Assembly (NCBI GenBank): GCA_900095095.1
Contig: FMBT01000303.1
Coordinates: forward strand, 124,001-188,000
Origin: Fragilariopsis cylindrus CCMP1102
Lineage: Eukaryota; Bacillariophyta; Bacillariophyceae; Bacillariales; Bacillariaceae
Reading direction: 5' to 3'
Length of the DNA stretch: 64,000 bases
Positions 11,220 to 23,354 of this stretch are shown one piece after another. The translations under genes and the position numbers were made by a program. Below the pieces are notes generated by a model. It searched no databases. It worked only from the letters and a program-made list of their open reading frames with translations, and had not been told where the DNA came from. The number at the start of each line of letters is the position of its first letter. Position 1 is the stretch's first letter.

Positions 11220-14184
11220 ATGGATGATTCCTGGTATCAATTCGTATCTGAACAACGGGACGCAGTGGACGGTTCAGAACAACAACATCCATTAGAAGTT
11301 TCAGGAAGGCAAGAAGACATTGACCCAATGGGTTAGGTTGTAGCAGCAACTTGGACGAGATACTGCGAAGAAGAAGGAGAAGTAGTTCACCAACTAGTTT
11401 GAAGGTATCGACAGCATCCATAGCGGTTATATTACCAGAAAAAGACTATAATCCTTCCTTAGAAATACTTAGGTCATTTTCATCCGATTCAATGCAAGCT
11501 ATAAACAAAAGCCAATCGGCAGACCCCGACTTTGATCGAGGACTTCGAAGCGCAACATCAGCAGTCAACGTTGAACCGGCACAGATTCCTCGTAGAAATC
11601 TAACTGAAGCCTTCGAAGAGTTATACATCAAGCCGTCCAAGTCCTGGTCGAATAATGTGACTGATTCACCTGATATGAAACAATTGAATGGTTTCGTACG
11701 AAAGAACATTGTATCTGGAACTTCAAATATGATTTCTCCAACTGGAGTTACTGAATTGGACACAGCAGCGACTGTTGAGTCGGCAGGAACAACTTTGACA
11801 TCCCTCGCGGACCATCCCTCAAATCTTGTCACGCCGATTAAAGTTGAACCAATCACGAAAACAGTGAATGAATCACTTGATTTTCGATTACATCCACAAC
11901 TCCAACGAGATATGTCTGATCATCTAGTCCAACGGGTGTCGATGTATGCTATTATTCATGATATAAACAAGGAGGCCACGTCGATGGCTGCCAATGATGA
12001 TTCTGGTTACAATCGAAATCCGGAAGAAGTTAATGAAAATTATGACCCACTCATCATGGCTGTATATGGGCTTCCTAGATTAAAATATACCGGCCCAAGT
12101 TCTTTCATCAAGATGGCTCTAATAGACGAAGAACGATGGCTATTGGACGCAATCGATTCAAGAAACCCAGAGGAGACACGATCCATCAAAGCCTGTCCTC
12201 CTACGTTTCTGCAGGCCATGGGCGAACGAGATTATGAAAATCCGTTAACATCTATTTCGAACGGTAGTAGAACTCAACTTTGGAAGCCATCGCGAAGCTG
12301 GTGGGAAGCGAAGAGCGGTAAAAATCCTTGGATTGAACCACAATGTCATAATCGAAGGTGGAGGTAAGATTATTTATTTGGATCGTGGTCGGCTCTATAA
12401 TGGCTGCTGTCGACAATTCTTCTAAATAACTGAAATTATGTAGCTCACATCTTCGTGCAAAATAAAACCCTGTTTGTCCATTTTCTAGGTACCTTTGGCC
12501 ACTCATACACTATCACAAATTCTTAGCAAAATGTATCAAAAAACTCAAGCGGAATGGTGTTTGTGTGAAGTCTACAGTGTCTCCCGTCTCTGTCTATCTA
12601 CGCGAGGAAGTCTGTGCCGTGTCAGATCACTTAGCATCGGTTTCTCTTTTTGACTCCGACGAATGGATGGAGTGCTTACAACATTTTGAAGGTTGGACTG
12701 AATCGAGTGAGAAGGCTGCTAAACGTTCTCGAGAACATGTGTCTAAGCTCAAGCTAAGGTCATTACATGAGCCCGGTGATGTTGAGAGTGCATTATTACG
12801 TAACCAGATTGACGAACAGTACCTTCGAGCGATGATCCGAGCAAGAGCACAATTAACAGGCAAGGGCGTCACTCAAGAAGAGAAACGAACATCGAAGGAG
12901 CCCATGAGGCGTAGAGAACGTGTTCAAAATGGCTCGATAAAGTCTTCCTTATCGATTTCATCTGTCGACGCTGAAGCTCCTCGGCCTCAACATATCTCTA
13001 CATACAATCCAAAAGGACGACCAGGCCCTTCGGGTCCACCGAGAAATCAATGGCAAGGATATAACCCTCATCATGGTTGGTGGCAGAATGGTTGGCAACA
13101 CCATCCTCCATACCCATACGGAGACGACGCAAGCGTTCATTCATCTATCTCGTGCGATACTGGCTATTCTCATGGGTACATGAATGGTTTCAATCACGGT
13201 CCAGTTCCTCCTCCTCCTCCACAGTATTATCAGCCTTCCATAATGTATTCACAACACCAACACCACCCAATGCAGGGTGGGCATCATGGTCATGGGCAAT
13301 ATCCTCATCTGCCGTGCCGCCAAATCCCCCCGTTTATTCAGCCGACGCTTACGATCCGCAGCATATGGACCATTCAGGCTGGGTAAGTCATCCTTCTATG
13401 GGACCTTATCCAAACCACGAGATACCCGGTACTCCAGATGGTGTTCCTACTGAATTACAAGATTCTTCATTCACGCCAGAGCAAGTTTCTCAAATAGAAA
13501 TTTCGGAAGCTACTCAAAACCCGGACGAATCATTTGATACCCATAGAACACCATATAAACCTAATCCAAACCACGGAATCCCTATGTCTCCATATTGGGG
13601 ACATCTTCAAGACCACGCTACGCTTTCGATGATGGGACTATCGAGCCCACCAGGTGGTGCTATGCCTCCTACACCCCATCGTACCGGAGACGCATCTGTT
13701 AATTTAGAAGAGATGTCAGCGGCAGATATGAAGAACAATTTGAATGCACAGCCATTACTAGTTAGACAGCAGTATTACGGATATGGTGTAAGTTTAGTGC
13801 ATATTGATACTTTCCTTTGTGTAATGTAACATATTCACAATCTTGTTTTTAATTGCATTTAATTGTATTCAACTCACATTATTAATTTCTCAATGCTCGC
13901 AGTATGGAAGCAGAGAAGGATATGCTCCTCCATCTCCAGCCACTCAATTTATGATGTCCCCACAGGCGAGTTTTGCTTACAATTACGGTTATGGATTTTC
14001 CCCCGCCCGTCGTACTGGATCTCAGACTAAGCTATTGAATACATCAATTAGCGAAGAAGAAATTGATGTGCTGAATGGTATGCCTGAAGGCGGTAATGCA
14101 ATTTCAGAAAGTTCAGCACCACCATCATTGTTGAAGCATGAGAGAGAAATCCATGGCGATACAGATGATGTGCAGGCTGGGTAA
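11220..14184 (+). CDS. Unknown Trp/His/Pro/Tyr-rich protein (two frameshifts)
   Basis: I do not recognise a named family. Exons 11220-12363, 12489-13787 and 13903-14184 (GT-AG) sum to 2,725 nt; with two restored bases this is 908 aa. The ATG at 11220 gives an acidic start (MDDSWYQFVSEQRDAVDG). The best-conserved-looking part crosses the first intron: LWKPSRSWWEAKSGKNPW, then RYLWPLIHYHKFLAKCIKKL and DHLASVSLFDSDEWMECLQ. The C-terminal third is low complexity, rich in Gly, His, Pro, Tyr and Met, with a PPPPPQYY stretch, and is probably disordered. There is no signal peptide or membrane helix. Frame breaks occur at the GGG of 11330-11332 and near 13303; both fit a lost base. It may be a soluble nuclear or cytoplasmic scaffold, but that is only a guess. 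Confidence 0.7.
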
Positions 14185-14611
14185 TTATTAATCCATTTGA
14201 AAAATAATAATGAACGCTCAATAGCCCGAACAAGATCGGAGCCGAATATAGATTAAATAAGATATACCCTTTCGGCATCGATTGTTCAACTCAACAAACT
14301 ATAGAGGCAGGACGACGAGAACGCGACCCGGTTTGATATATGTTAATTAAATTAACTCAAACTATTTGCGTCTCAGTTTCTTTAAATTGATTCAATTTAG
14401 TTATTGGTAACACAGTATTGGTAACTGCTAAATAAGTATCTTTTTTATAATTTTATATCTTTTACTTTTTATCTGAAGCTCGATTTCTTTTAACATTTGT
14501 TTCTCGTTTCCTGAAGAAACCATTCGTTCCACCTCCCGTGCAGTTTCCCTATTTTGTGCAATAGACGCATCCTCTCATCGTCATTATCATTATTTTCTTC
14601 ATCATCATTTC
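14185..14611. other. Short convergent intergenic region
   Basis: Sits between the ends of two convergent genes. A small inverted repeat GTTTC-ctgaa-GAAAC lies at 14506-14520. No gene was seen. Confidence 0.5.
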
Positions 14612-16824
14612 CTAGATTCTTTTGAGGAAACCGCGGATCGGGTTGTCATCGTCTTCAGTAGCTTCGTTCGATCCTTCCTCGAATGCCCCCACGAGACGAT
14701 CAACTTTAACTTGTAAAATTTTCTTATCATCTGCATTCATTATCTCAAAGCACCAACCTCTGCTCATAACGAAGTCTCCGACTTGAGGGATTTCCCCTGC
14801 GCACATGCATAAGAAACCGGATAAAGTAGCAAATACTTTCAGAGCCTCTTCTTCGTCTAAATTTAGATCGAGATAGTGTCACAATCACCAAGATCGGCAT
14901 CTCCTCGAATTATGAAACTTCCATCGTCTTGTAGGGTTATAGAATCCTCCGAGAAATCGTACTCTTCCTCATCATCTTCGTCGTATATTTCCCCGACAAC
15001 CTCCTCTACGATATCTTCTAAAGAGACAAGTCCTTCTGTACCACCATATTCGTCGACGACAATAGCCATATGGACACGCCTGCGTCGCATTTCTTGCAGT
15101 ACCGACCACCCGTTCGCCGTTTCTGGTACAAAGTAACAAGATTCGATCAGTTCTGCTGTACTGATCGACTTTTCCATCCTCCTTGCTAATTCCAATCCAG
15201 TCAGCGGTTTCACGTAATTTTCCTTTCCTTTTGGCGTTTGCACGGTCGGCATATTTTCTGTTGTGTAAAGCTGTGTAACTTGTTCTGATGACATTGACGA
15301 CGAAGACAACGAAGACGACGAAGACTGTTCAGATAAAGCTGTTGAAAGTCGTACATCGCCTCCCTTCTCTTCCGCTTCCTCTTTCACAGACGAATCCTTG
15401 TTATTAGTACCACTATTTTCTCGAATCTTACGAATGACGTCTTCGTCGACTAAAACTCCATTAACGAAAAAGTCGAGAACATTTTTTGCCAGGACAATTC
15501 CTACAATATTATCGATCTCACCGTCGTATACGGGGATACGACTATATCCACTTTCTCGAACTACACCCAAGACACTCGCTACACTCATTTCTTTCGGAAC
15601 GGCGATGATTTCAACTCGAGGCTTCATAATCTCCTTAACACGTTGGTTTTGTAGTCCTAAAACACCCTGGATCATTTCTTGTTCACCGAGATCGATTGTT
15701 CCCGAATCTCTTGCTCCGGTTACGATCAACCGGAGTTGCGAGTCGGTAATACTAGCATTGTCCTTATCCTTGAGACCAATCAGACTGAGAGTTTTCTTGA
15801 CAAGCCAACTAAGGGACATACCTATGGGACTAACCACGGTGGTAATGATATTGATAGGTGGGGTCATGATCCGTGCGACACTTTCCGCATTCGTTACACC
15901 GATCGACTTCGGTAATAGTTCGACGAAGAAAAGAGTAAGAAAGGTGAGTGCTAATGCACCATACTTTTCACCCGATGCTCCAAAAGAACCAGCCACTAAA
16001 TGTGTGAAGACTGTTGTTGCGAAGATAGAGCAGGTTGTGGATGCTACCAAGATAGTAGTTAATACTCGAGTGATGTCTTCATTCAAAATTTTAAACGTCC
16101 CCCTCTTGCCTAATTTTTCTTCCTCCTCCGCAAATTCTTTTACCTTCCATGGATATAAGGTAGTAATAGCGATCTCTGCTGCATGTAACAGAGCAAGAGC
16201 TACGAAAAGGCTACCAAATAGACCAAGCAAGGATAATTGCTCCTTCCTCGGTAGAGGGGCAGTCGCAGCACCTGAACTACTACCTCCCATAGCTCCCATG
16301 GCTAATGCTACAGTCGGTCGAACCAGAAAGGATACAGCTATAGAAGCAAATGCCAACCACATTCTACGATAGCTTCTTTTGTTTTTCTTATTCCTACAAC
16401 GTTTGAAGGATTTGTTGTTATTGTTTTCATATTGGTTTAATGTCATTTTACTATTTCGTTGGAAGATTCCTCGTAAACGATTTCCGACTCGTGAAAATTT
16501 ATTAATCGCGGTAGATCCTTCTTCCTCGTCAATACAGACGCTTTCTGGATGATGGTAGTGAACCAGCGATTGTTGACGACCATAGTATCGTGACGCTGTT
16601 GATATTGGCTTTGATGATAATGATGATGCGAATGGTGCAAGTGATCCAAAAACCTTACTAGATTGTTGATGTTGTTGTTTTCGTCGTAATACTGGTGGTG
16701 TTGTCATCGTCGTCGTTGACGGTAGACAGTTCTCAACAGCAAATCCTGTAACTTCACTACCATTCTTCTGCAAAAAAAGAAGCACTATCAGTAATAGTAT
16801 CGTGGCATTATTCAAAATAGCCAT
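14612..16824 (-). CDS. Plastid-targeted CNNM/CorC-type membrane protein (DUF21, CBS pair, CorC_HlyC)
   Basis: Intronless, 2,213 nt plus one missing base, 737 aa. The N-terminus has a signal-like helix followed by VTG-FAVEN; Phe at about residue 28 after the predicted cleavage site is the diatom plastid-import signature. A membrane segment (residues about 155-180) precedes a DUF21 domain with several helices ([20 protein letters not shown] onward). Two CBS motifs follow: [16 protein letters not shown] with SRIPVYDG, then [21 protein letters not shown] Ser/Glu-rich insertion of about 100 residues separates them. The CorC_HlyC domain lies at the C-terminus ([18 protein letters not shown]). Proteins of this class handle Mg2+ or other divalent cations; the ion here is not determined. 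The frame breaks near 14872 in the gap before the CorC domain, where one base appears to be missing. Confidence 0.88.
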
Positions 16825-17568
16825 GCCTTGAATTTATTCTTGATATGTATATACCGATGTCTACTTTTTGTTCAGTCAATCTAAACCTAAACTAAAAACT
16901 TAGTTCTTGCCCACGTTCCGTTTGTTGGAATTTGATTTTTGCTCTACCAAGATCGAAAGAGTACAGTATTGCAGATGACAGATCTATTCTACAATAAAAT
17001 ACTGGTATTTAGTACTTCAAAGTATTTAAGATGGTTCAAATGATTTGATGAGATGAATTTCTTTAATTCATCATTCGAATGAATGATGATGGAAAATTTA
17101 AGCATCAAAAATCGACGCACGAGTCCGTTCGTCCTTCGCTCAGTAAAAACAAAAGAAAAAGAAGACTAAAGCAGTAGAAGTGTAAAGTCCACAGTTTAAA
17201 ACGTCTTTCGCCAAAAGACGTTTTGATTATGTTTGAGTGTTATTTTTGATGCGTGAATTATTTGATTTTATGCGCGCGCGCGAAATAATGTCTCGTACTT
17301 CATTTGACCGCTGGAATCCAGTGGAATGAATGATATGAATCATCATCGAATGAATGAATGAATGAATCATCGAATGAATCATCCTTAAGATTTCTTGCTT
17401 TATTTTCCTTTTCGTCATGATGTTCTTTTCGATAACTTGCCATGTAACTCATCTTACGCACATGAGTAAACGAAATCAGTGGTCGATCAAAATAACATAT
17501 AAACAGGCATCGTTGGAGGAAGAACTATTCATCAAATTTACTTTCTTTCCAACCAAAAATATTTAACT
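16825..17568. other. Divergent intergenic region with hairpin and GAAT-rich repeat
   Basis: Shared upstream region of two predicted plastid proteins. It holds a perfect 11-bp hairpin (17198-17224), a CG run (GCGCGCGCG, 17272-17280) and imperfect GAATGAATCAT repeats at about 17324-17385. A 63-codon open frame over these repeats is not a gene. Confidence 0.6.
17198..17224. promoter_or_regulatory. Perfect 11-bp inverted repeat in a divergent upstream region
   Basis: AAAACGTCTTT, loop CGCCA, AAAGACGTTTT. The arms are fully complementary. It lies about 370 bp from each flanking start codon. It could be a protein-binding palindrome or a small structured RNA; neither is shown. Confidence 0.5.
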
Positions 17569-18462
17569 ATGAGAAATTATTTACTATCATTCCATGCGGT
17601 CGTTTTTCGTTACTTTCTACTAATGGGATTGATTACGTCGACCGAATCCTTCTTAGTGTCCACCGAGCACAAATTGTCTTCTTCTTCTGCGCAACTAACT
17701 TCGTCTGTTTTTCTACCATCCGCTCGACGAGGTAGTATGGACACGGTATCATCGGTATCATCGGCATCTACGTCGTCGTTGTCGTTATCATCATCGCCAT
17801 CGTCAACTTCCGAGAGGCCGTTATACGACGGAACCAATTACACATTTCCCGATACGACAACTCCTGCTGGGGTTGCGGAAGTTTTAGAGGTATCATTCGT
17901 TCATGCTTGCATGCAACTTGCATCTGGCTACGTTGATATATTAAAAATGTTTATTGCCGCGTCTGTTGGGGCATATGAATCTGGCTTTCCTGTTGACAGT
18001 ATCCAACATGAGTTGACTATGACATCAACAAATACTGCCAATAGACCATTAATGGATGAAGAAATAAAATTAAGACGAGATTGGTTTTGTGTTGTGTACC
18101 TAACGTTATCAGCCATGGAACATACATCGATGATACAATCCTCATCACCAACATCACTGTTGGCGGTCGATATATCAAAAGAGTCTATCCCCGATGACAT
18201 AAAACAACGTTATGGAAAGTTGGTAGAAATAATTGGAGAAGCATACCGAAACGACAAACCTAGTTTGTCCATTGAAGAACTTACGGATGATTATTTCAAT
18301 AACGATGACGGATTGAATCTGACTGAACTTGAAAAGGCGATCATCTTACAATCATTGAAAGTTGCAACGTTGACACCAATCGTAATAGAAGAATCAATAG
18401 AAGCTCGCGGTGGAGTAGCTGATGTCAAACCACCCACACCACCAATAGAAGGTGCATTTTAA
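17569..18462 (+). CDS. Unknown plastid-targeted protein
   Basis: Single exon of 297 aa from the ATG at 17569. I do not recognise the family. The start has a hydrophobic signal helix (FRYFLLMGLITSTES) followed by FLVSTEHKL, so Phe follows the likely cleavage site, as in plastid bipartite presequences. Residues about 55-85 are a Ser-rich linker encoded by short TCN repeats. The rest is a mostly helical domain (EVLEVSFVHACMQLASGYVD, then IKLRRDWFCVVYLTLSAMEH) ending in an acidic, Pro-rich tail. There are no catalytic motifs. It is divergent from the plastid CNNM-like gene at 16824, so the two may share regulatory DNA. Confidence 0.75.
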   Translation: MRNYLLSFHAVVFRYFLLMGLITSTESFLVSTEHKLSSSSAQLTSSVFLPSARRGSMDTVSSVSSASTSSLSLSSSPSSTSERPLYDGTNYTFPDTTTPAGVAEVLEVSFVHACMQLASGYVDILKMFIAASVGAYESGFPVDSIQHELTMTSTNTANRPLMDEEIKLRRDWFCVVYLTLSAMEHTSMIQSSSPTSLLAVDISKESIPDDIKQRYGKLVEIIGEAYRNDKPSLSIEELTDDYFNNDDGLNLTELEKAIILQSLKVATLTPIVIEESIEARGGVADVKPPTPPIEGAF

Positions 18463-18684
18463 AACAGGAAACGTTCTAGCTAGAAGAAATATTAAATCTG
18501 AGATTTTTTAAATTTTTTTTTTACCTTAATTCACTTTTTGGAATGATATATGCAATAATACTTCTCGCAACAATTTATTATCCTCTTCTGTTTTGTTATA
18601 GATGAGTAAACCACGAACCAACACAAAAATCTAGAAGGATCGTAAAGTACGATTAACTACAAGTTTATGCTGTATGCATTGCAT

Positions 18685-18720
<36 letters not shown>

Positions 18721-19454
18721 TATTTGACTATACCAGGTAAATACAGAAAATGAAGACAGTTGTTTTTGTGGTTGATTTGGAATATATATATAGTTTTATT
18801 AACAATGAATGCCCACTTTAATAAATAACATCTTGTATAGATAAAAAAAAATAAGCCCTAGAACTGTATGATGTATCGCATCAGCTACTTATTTATAGTT
18901 GCAGTGTAATTGGTCTTCAGGATTTTTGATTCAATCACTGTTGGTATTGGAGAAAAGCTAAGAGGTCAAATAAGGTCTTCCTTTTAATTTTCCCTCCATT
19001 CCTTCCTCTTGTCATTTAATTCTAGCCATATTTCAGTCAAATTAATTGTACAGCAATAGAGGTATACGGATTACTGATAGTTAGTCCACTGCATGATGCA
19101 TGAGGTGAGTGAGTATGTTTGTAATATGCTGTTTGTTGTTTTGTGTCGCAAATTTTGTACGAATTTCACACGACTCAACCAATCGCTGTCGAGTTTGTCA
19201 CGAATAAAAAATCAAGCACGCTGCGCTACTCGAAAGCTTCGACGCTATCAACAGCTTCAAGCTATTAGCTTTCAGATTAACGTTACTAGTACTTAATTAA
19301 CTTTTTTGAATTTACAGCTAGAGAAATTCAAACACGATACTACTAGTACATCACGATTGATTGATTTGTCTATTTCGATATTGCTCCTCTCACGAAAAAA
19401 AGGCCATTGGCACAGTAGCAAAGATAAACAGTCGAACAGTCCATTGAATTCATT
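18463..19454. other. Intergenic region with TA microsatellite
   Basis: AT-rich. A (TA)n tract of about 29 bp lies at 18688-18716. Otherwise no gene or RNA was recognised. Confidence 0.6.
18688..18716. repeat. (TA)n microsatellite
   Basis: Uninterrupted TA dinucleotide run. Confidence 0.9.
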
Positions 19455-20795
19455 ATGCCACCACGCCGTTCAAAGCGCAAAGCACCAATGTTAGATGCTC
19501 TTGGTGGTCGTCGCCGGTCGAAGAGGAAGCAAGCCTTGAGAGATGACGACGAAAAAATATGGGGTAATGATTTTGTACGTTCTGGATGTTGCGTCGTTGT
19601 GTGTTTTGTTTCGTTGCTTGTTCGATGTCTGTACTCTGTACAGTACCTTGAATTCAATGCTGTGTGGAAATATCGAAGCCGATAATTATCATCATGAGAT
19701 AATGTCATAACATCGTCATTCAAGCTAGTAACAAAATTTCTAACTTTTACATTTTTTAACCTGCGTATTTGACTCTTATCACTTACGTTGTATGCAACCA
19801 ATAGGGGATACTTCCAAGTGATTGATCCCACGTAGCTGCATCCGCTATTCCCGGGAGGGTACCCCTGGGATTCGTTTGTGGTAAGCTGGATTTACCGATA
19901 CCAATATTTATAGATTCCTTTTTCTTTTCCCATTTTTTAATTTTCAGTGATTCTTTCCGTGACGACTCACAACTAACAATACTCTCTCTCTCTTTTTTTC
20001 TGCTTTCCTTCTTCTTCTTTTCCAAACAATAGGCTATCCAGTTGGTATTGGGGGTGAGCTGTACGGTGGTAGTATGTTCATCAAGAGTGCCGCTAGCGAG
20101 ACTAACCAAGGAAAAGCTATTCAATCCATTAATGAGAAATGGGGAGGAACAGATCGTACATGGAATGGAAGAGAAACTATTGGTGTACAAGTTTGCAAGA
20201 AAAAATATACTCCATTTATTTTCACCATCGAAACTACAGACGATGGGGAAGAGAATGACGCCAAGAACGGTAACGCTGCTGCCACAAGTACCGCTGCTAG
20301 CGGAACGACTACTACTGCTGGAAATGGTGGAAGGAAAAAGATTGTCAAGGTCGTTCGGGTTTTTGGTTGTCCGCATCATTCACAATTTCGTAAAGAAAAG
20401 ATCGAATGCTACGGTACTCGAAAAGGTTGGGAAAACTTCGGTCAATGGTCACTTCGAAAAGCGCAACAACTCGCAAGGAGAGAAACGAATCGATTGAACA
20501 ATAAAAATAAAGATAATGGTGATGATTGTAGCAGTGAAGATACTAAACAAGGTATCAAATCGTTGCCGTCGTCGTCGTCGTCGTCATCGTCGTCATCATC
20601 ATCTAATGGCGGAAAGAACATCGCAAGCAACAACACATTGGCGGAACAAGTAAAGGCAATACCTCCAATTTGGACAATGAAGAAATTAAAACTATTTGTC
20701 ACAATGGAAAATGTACTTGGAAAATGAAAGAAAAGTACGACAATGTATATAATGAAATAATGGGTTACGGTTCGTCTAGTGAAGAAGATACATAA
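19455..20795 (+). CDS. Unknown basic protein, nuclear-looking N-terminus (one frameshift)
   Basis: Exon 1 is 19455-19563 and exon 2 is 20033-20795, separated by a 469-bp intron; the splice makes IWGYPVGIGGELYGG. The sum is 872 nt plus one missing base, 290 aa. The N-terminus is strongly basic (PPRRSKRKAP, GGRRRSKRKQ) and could be a nuclear signal. A middle domain (KIVKVVRVFGCPHHSQFRKE, then RKGWENFGQWSLRKAQQLAR) is followed by a poly-Ser tract encoded by TCG/TCA repeats. I do not know the family. At 20655-20656 (AAGGCAAT) the original frame ends soon after in a stop, whereas the frame one base earlier stays open to TAA at 20793 with a well-formed acidic tail (YGSSSEEDT). One more G would join them. 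Confidence 0.65.
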
Positions 20796-22170
20796 ACCAA
20801 AAACACAACAGCAACAAATAAAATTGAAACCCTGAGTCAAATAATATCTATTTACTTTCAATCTACATCATGAGAGCATACATGTGCAATGACTATCGCT
20901 TGGTATTAACAGTAGTGTATATCAGACTAATATCTTCACAACATTTATGGATTGTACCCGATCTATATCTTGGATAATTGTGAAGATATTCTCTTTCCGT
21001 AATGACCTGGATACAGAAAATGAAATTTTACTTCATCTGGTGAACCTGGAAAGAAAAGAAAAGAAAACTGTGTACACACATACATATATGCATATCTAAC
21101 AGATGGCTAGGGTTGAAGTTGTCGACGATGGTTTGGATAAAATTAGTACATCAATTTAGTAAAAATAATAGTAATTGATATTTTTTGATTTAGAAATGTG
21201 TGCACAGCAGTTAGTGTGGGAACCAATATTTAATTTGGCAATGGAGGAAAACGAGATATAGTACAGTAACAGGACGGCAACTCCTTTGCATTTTTCTGTC
21301 TCGAGATACTCTTTGGTTTTACCAAATGTTGATGATTGCCATTTTTGCACTACTGCATTGTGAATTGTTTACCCCCCCCCCCCCCCCCGGCTGTGATATC
21401 TCCATAAATACATGCAGAACACTTCAGTCATCAGCAGCCACTCTAGAAAGCAGACAATGAAAAATTTGCAGATAAATAGTGTTTTGAGACCAAAAATAAA
21501 ATAGCAACACGAAAACTTTAGGGTAGGCGACCCTCCCACCCGGCCCCCTTCCATGGCACTTTATCATTGATTGTCAGGCAATCAGTAGTTAACCATATGA
21601 AGGAATTATAGTACAATTTACCATCAAACATTATTTTTGCTGTGTGATCATGTCCATTGTCATTATGTTTGAAGTTGGCATGATTGTTATTCAATTATTA
21701 TCACACAGGATGTCTAAATAGAGATATTCGCTACTAATATTGTAACAAGCAAACTACATGTTCGTGATATAATAACAGTTAAGTCTAAATGTGTTATGAA
21801 TTCAATTAAAGAATAATGATGCCTCTGTCATAACTACTAATATACATTCAAACATATATAGGATATAGCTAGAATAGTTAGCTGTGTGGGGCGGATAGAA
21901 ATTAGATTAGTTCCAATTGCGAAACAAAATAAATAAAAATAACTCCCCTTAATGGTGAGTATGAAACGACCCTTTTTGTGAAAAAATAAAAGTAATATTG
22001 CGACAACAACAATTAATTTAACAACAATGAGAGAACAGGGGGGGGGGGGAACGTAGTATTGTGACAACGGCACAACGAAAAGGATTCCGATTCTTACATA
22101 TCTTCACGGGCAATATCTAGCGACACTAATAATAGAACTTGGACGGCAGTTGAACTACCCATTATTAATC
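20796..22170. other. Intergenic region with long C and G homopolymers
   Basis: AT-rich. It contains a run of 17 C at 21372-21388 and 12 G at 22038-22049. No gene was seen. Confidence 0.6.
21372..21388. repeat. C17 homopolymer
   Basis: Seventeen consecutive C. Confidence 0.9.
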
Positions 22171-23170
22171 ATGACAACTTTACGTGAGGCAACTATGAAT
22201 GATTTGCTCAAATTTAACAACGTCAATTTAGATGTTCTAACTGAAACCTACAATATGTCGTTTTATTACCACTACTTGAGTAAATGGCCAGAAAGCTTTA
22301 CTGTGGCAGAAGGCCCTAACAACAACAGCATTATGGGATACGTACTGGGCAAAGCGGAAGGGGATGATAAACTGTGGCACGGCCATGTTTCTGCTGTAAC
22401 GGTGGCCCCTTCATATCGACGTTTGGGATTAGCTAAAACACTTATGGATGACTTTGAAAATTTGTGTGTCAATACCTATCAAGCGCACTTTGTTGATTTA
22501 TTTGTACGATCATCAAATCATTTGGCACAAGAAATGTACGAAAAATTTGGTTACTCTAAATGTAAGTATAGGGCAAGAATAATTTGTATTTGTGTGTGTG
22601 TGTGTGTGTGTGTGTATCGTAGTCGTATTCCGTGTCAACTTTTACGGCATCGATGATGTTTATATAATTCCCCATAGTCTTTTTAGAGAAGAAGAGAATG
22701 AACATCAAATCATGTTGTTGATATATTTAGTCTTAAAGACTTCTATTTCTGGATTCCCTAAACCACTGGAGTATTGTTGTCTCTTTTGATTAACTACCGT
22801 ATTATTCACCAGATCGAAGGGTTCTTGGATATTATAGCGGAGAATCAGCCGAAGATGCATTGGATATGTAAGTGGAAAATACACAACGAAAAAATTGGAT
22901 AATATAAACGACGATCGAACATATATCAGACTTGTGTGTGTGTGTGTTTACAACAAAAGGAATTGGCGAGATCTATTCATTGAAACATTGACAACTCACT
23001 CCTAGGAAACATAATATTTTTTCAAACGAAATTATCACGAATGAATCGGGTTTGTTTATGTTCTGTCCAATTGTTGTTTTGGTAGGAGAAAGGCGTTACC
23101 AAGAGACAAAAACAAGGAAAGTGAAATACCTCTCGACCACGACGTTCACCCCCATGAACTTGAATGGTAG
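22171..23170 (+). CDS. NAA20: N-alpha-acetyltransferase 20, NatB catalytic subunit
   Basis: Exons 22171-22561, 22813-22867 and 23086-23170 give 176 aa, the usual Naa20 length (human 178). It begins MTTLREATMNDLLKFNNVNL and keeps the family signature LTETY. The acetyl-CoA loop RRLGLA is at residues 83-88, and FVDLFVRSSN and MRKALPRD follow. NatB acetylates N-terminal Met followed by Asp, Glu, Asn or Gln on nascent chains at the ribosome, together with Naa25. The family match is strong along the whole length. The first intron starts with a (TG)n tract at 22588-22613. It is convergent with the M14 gene, 184 bp away. The frame is intact. Confidence 0.96.
22588..22613. repeat. (TG)n microsatellite in first intron of NAA20
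   Basis: Uninterrupted TG run directly downstream of the splice donor. Confidence 0.85.
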
Positions 23171-23354
23171 CACGAAATGAAGAGTTATAAGCTCTTTGGT
23201 GCGCGCGTGTATATCTACAATGCGATTATCATAAATGATCCCACTAAATGTATTTATTAATACAATATTATTTTACAATTCAAAGAACGCGATTTTTCTT
23301 CTTGACTTTTAATGTAACATATTAAATTGTTATTATCATGTCATATCATACATA

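Noticed and set aside
15398-16372. 324-codon plus-strand open frame opposite the CNNM-like gene
   Set aside because: Shadow of the minus-strand gene, whose domains are unmistakable.
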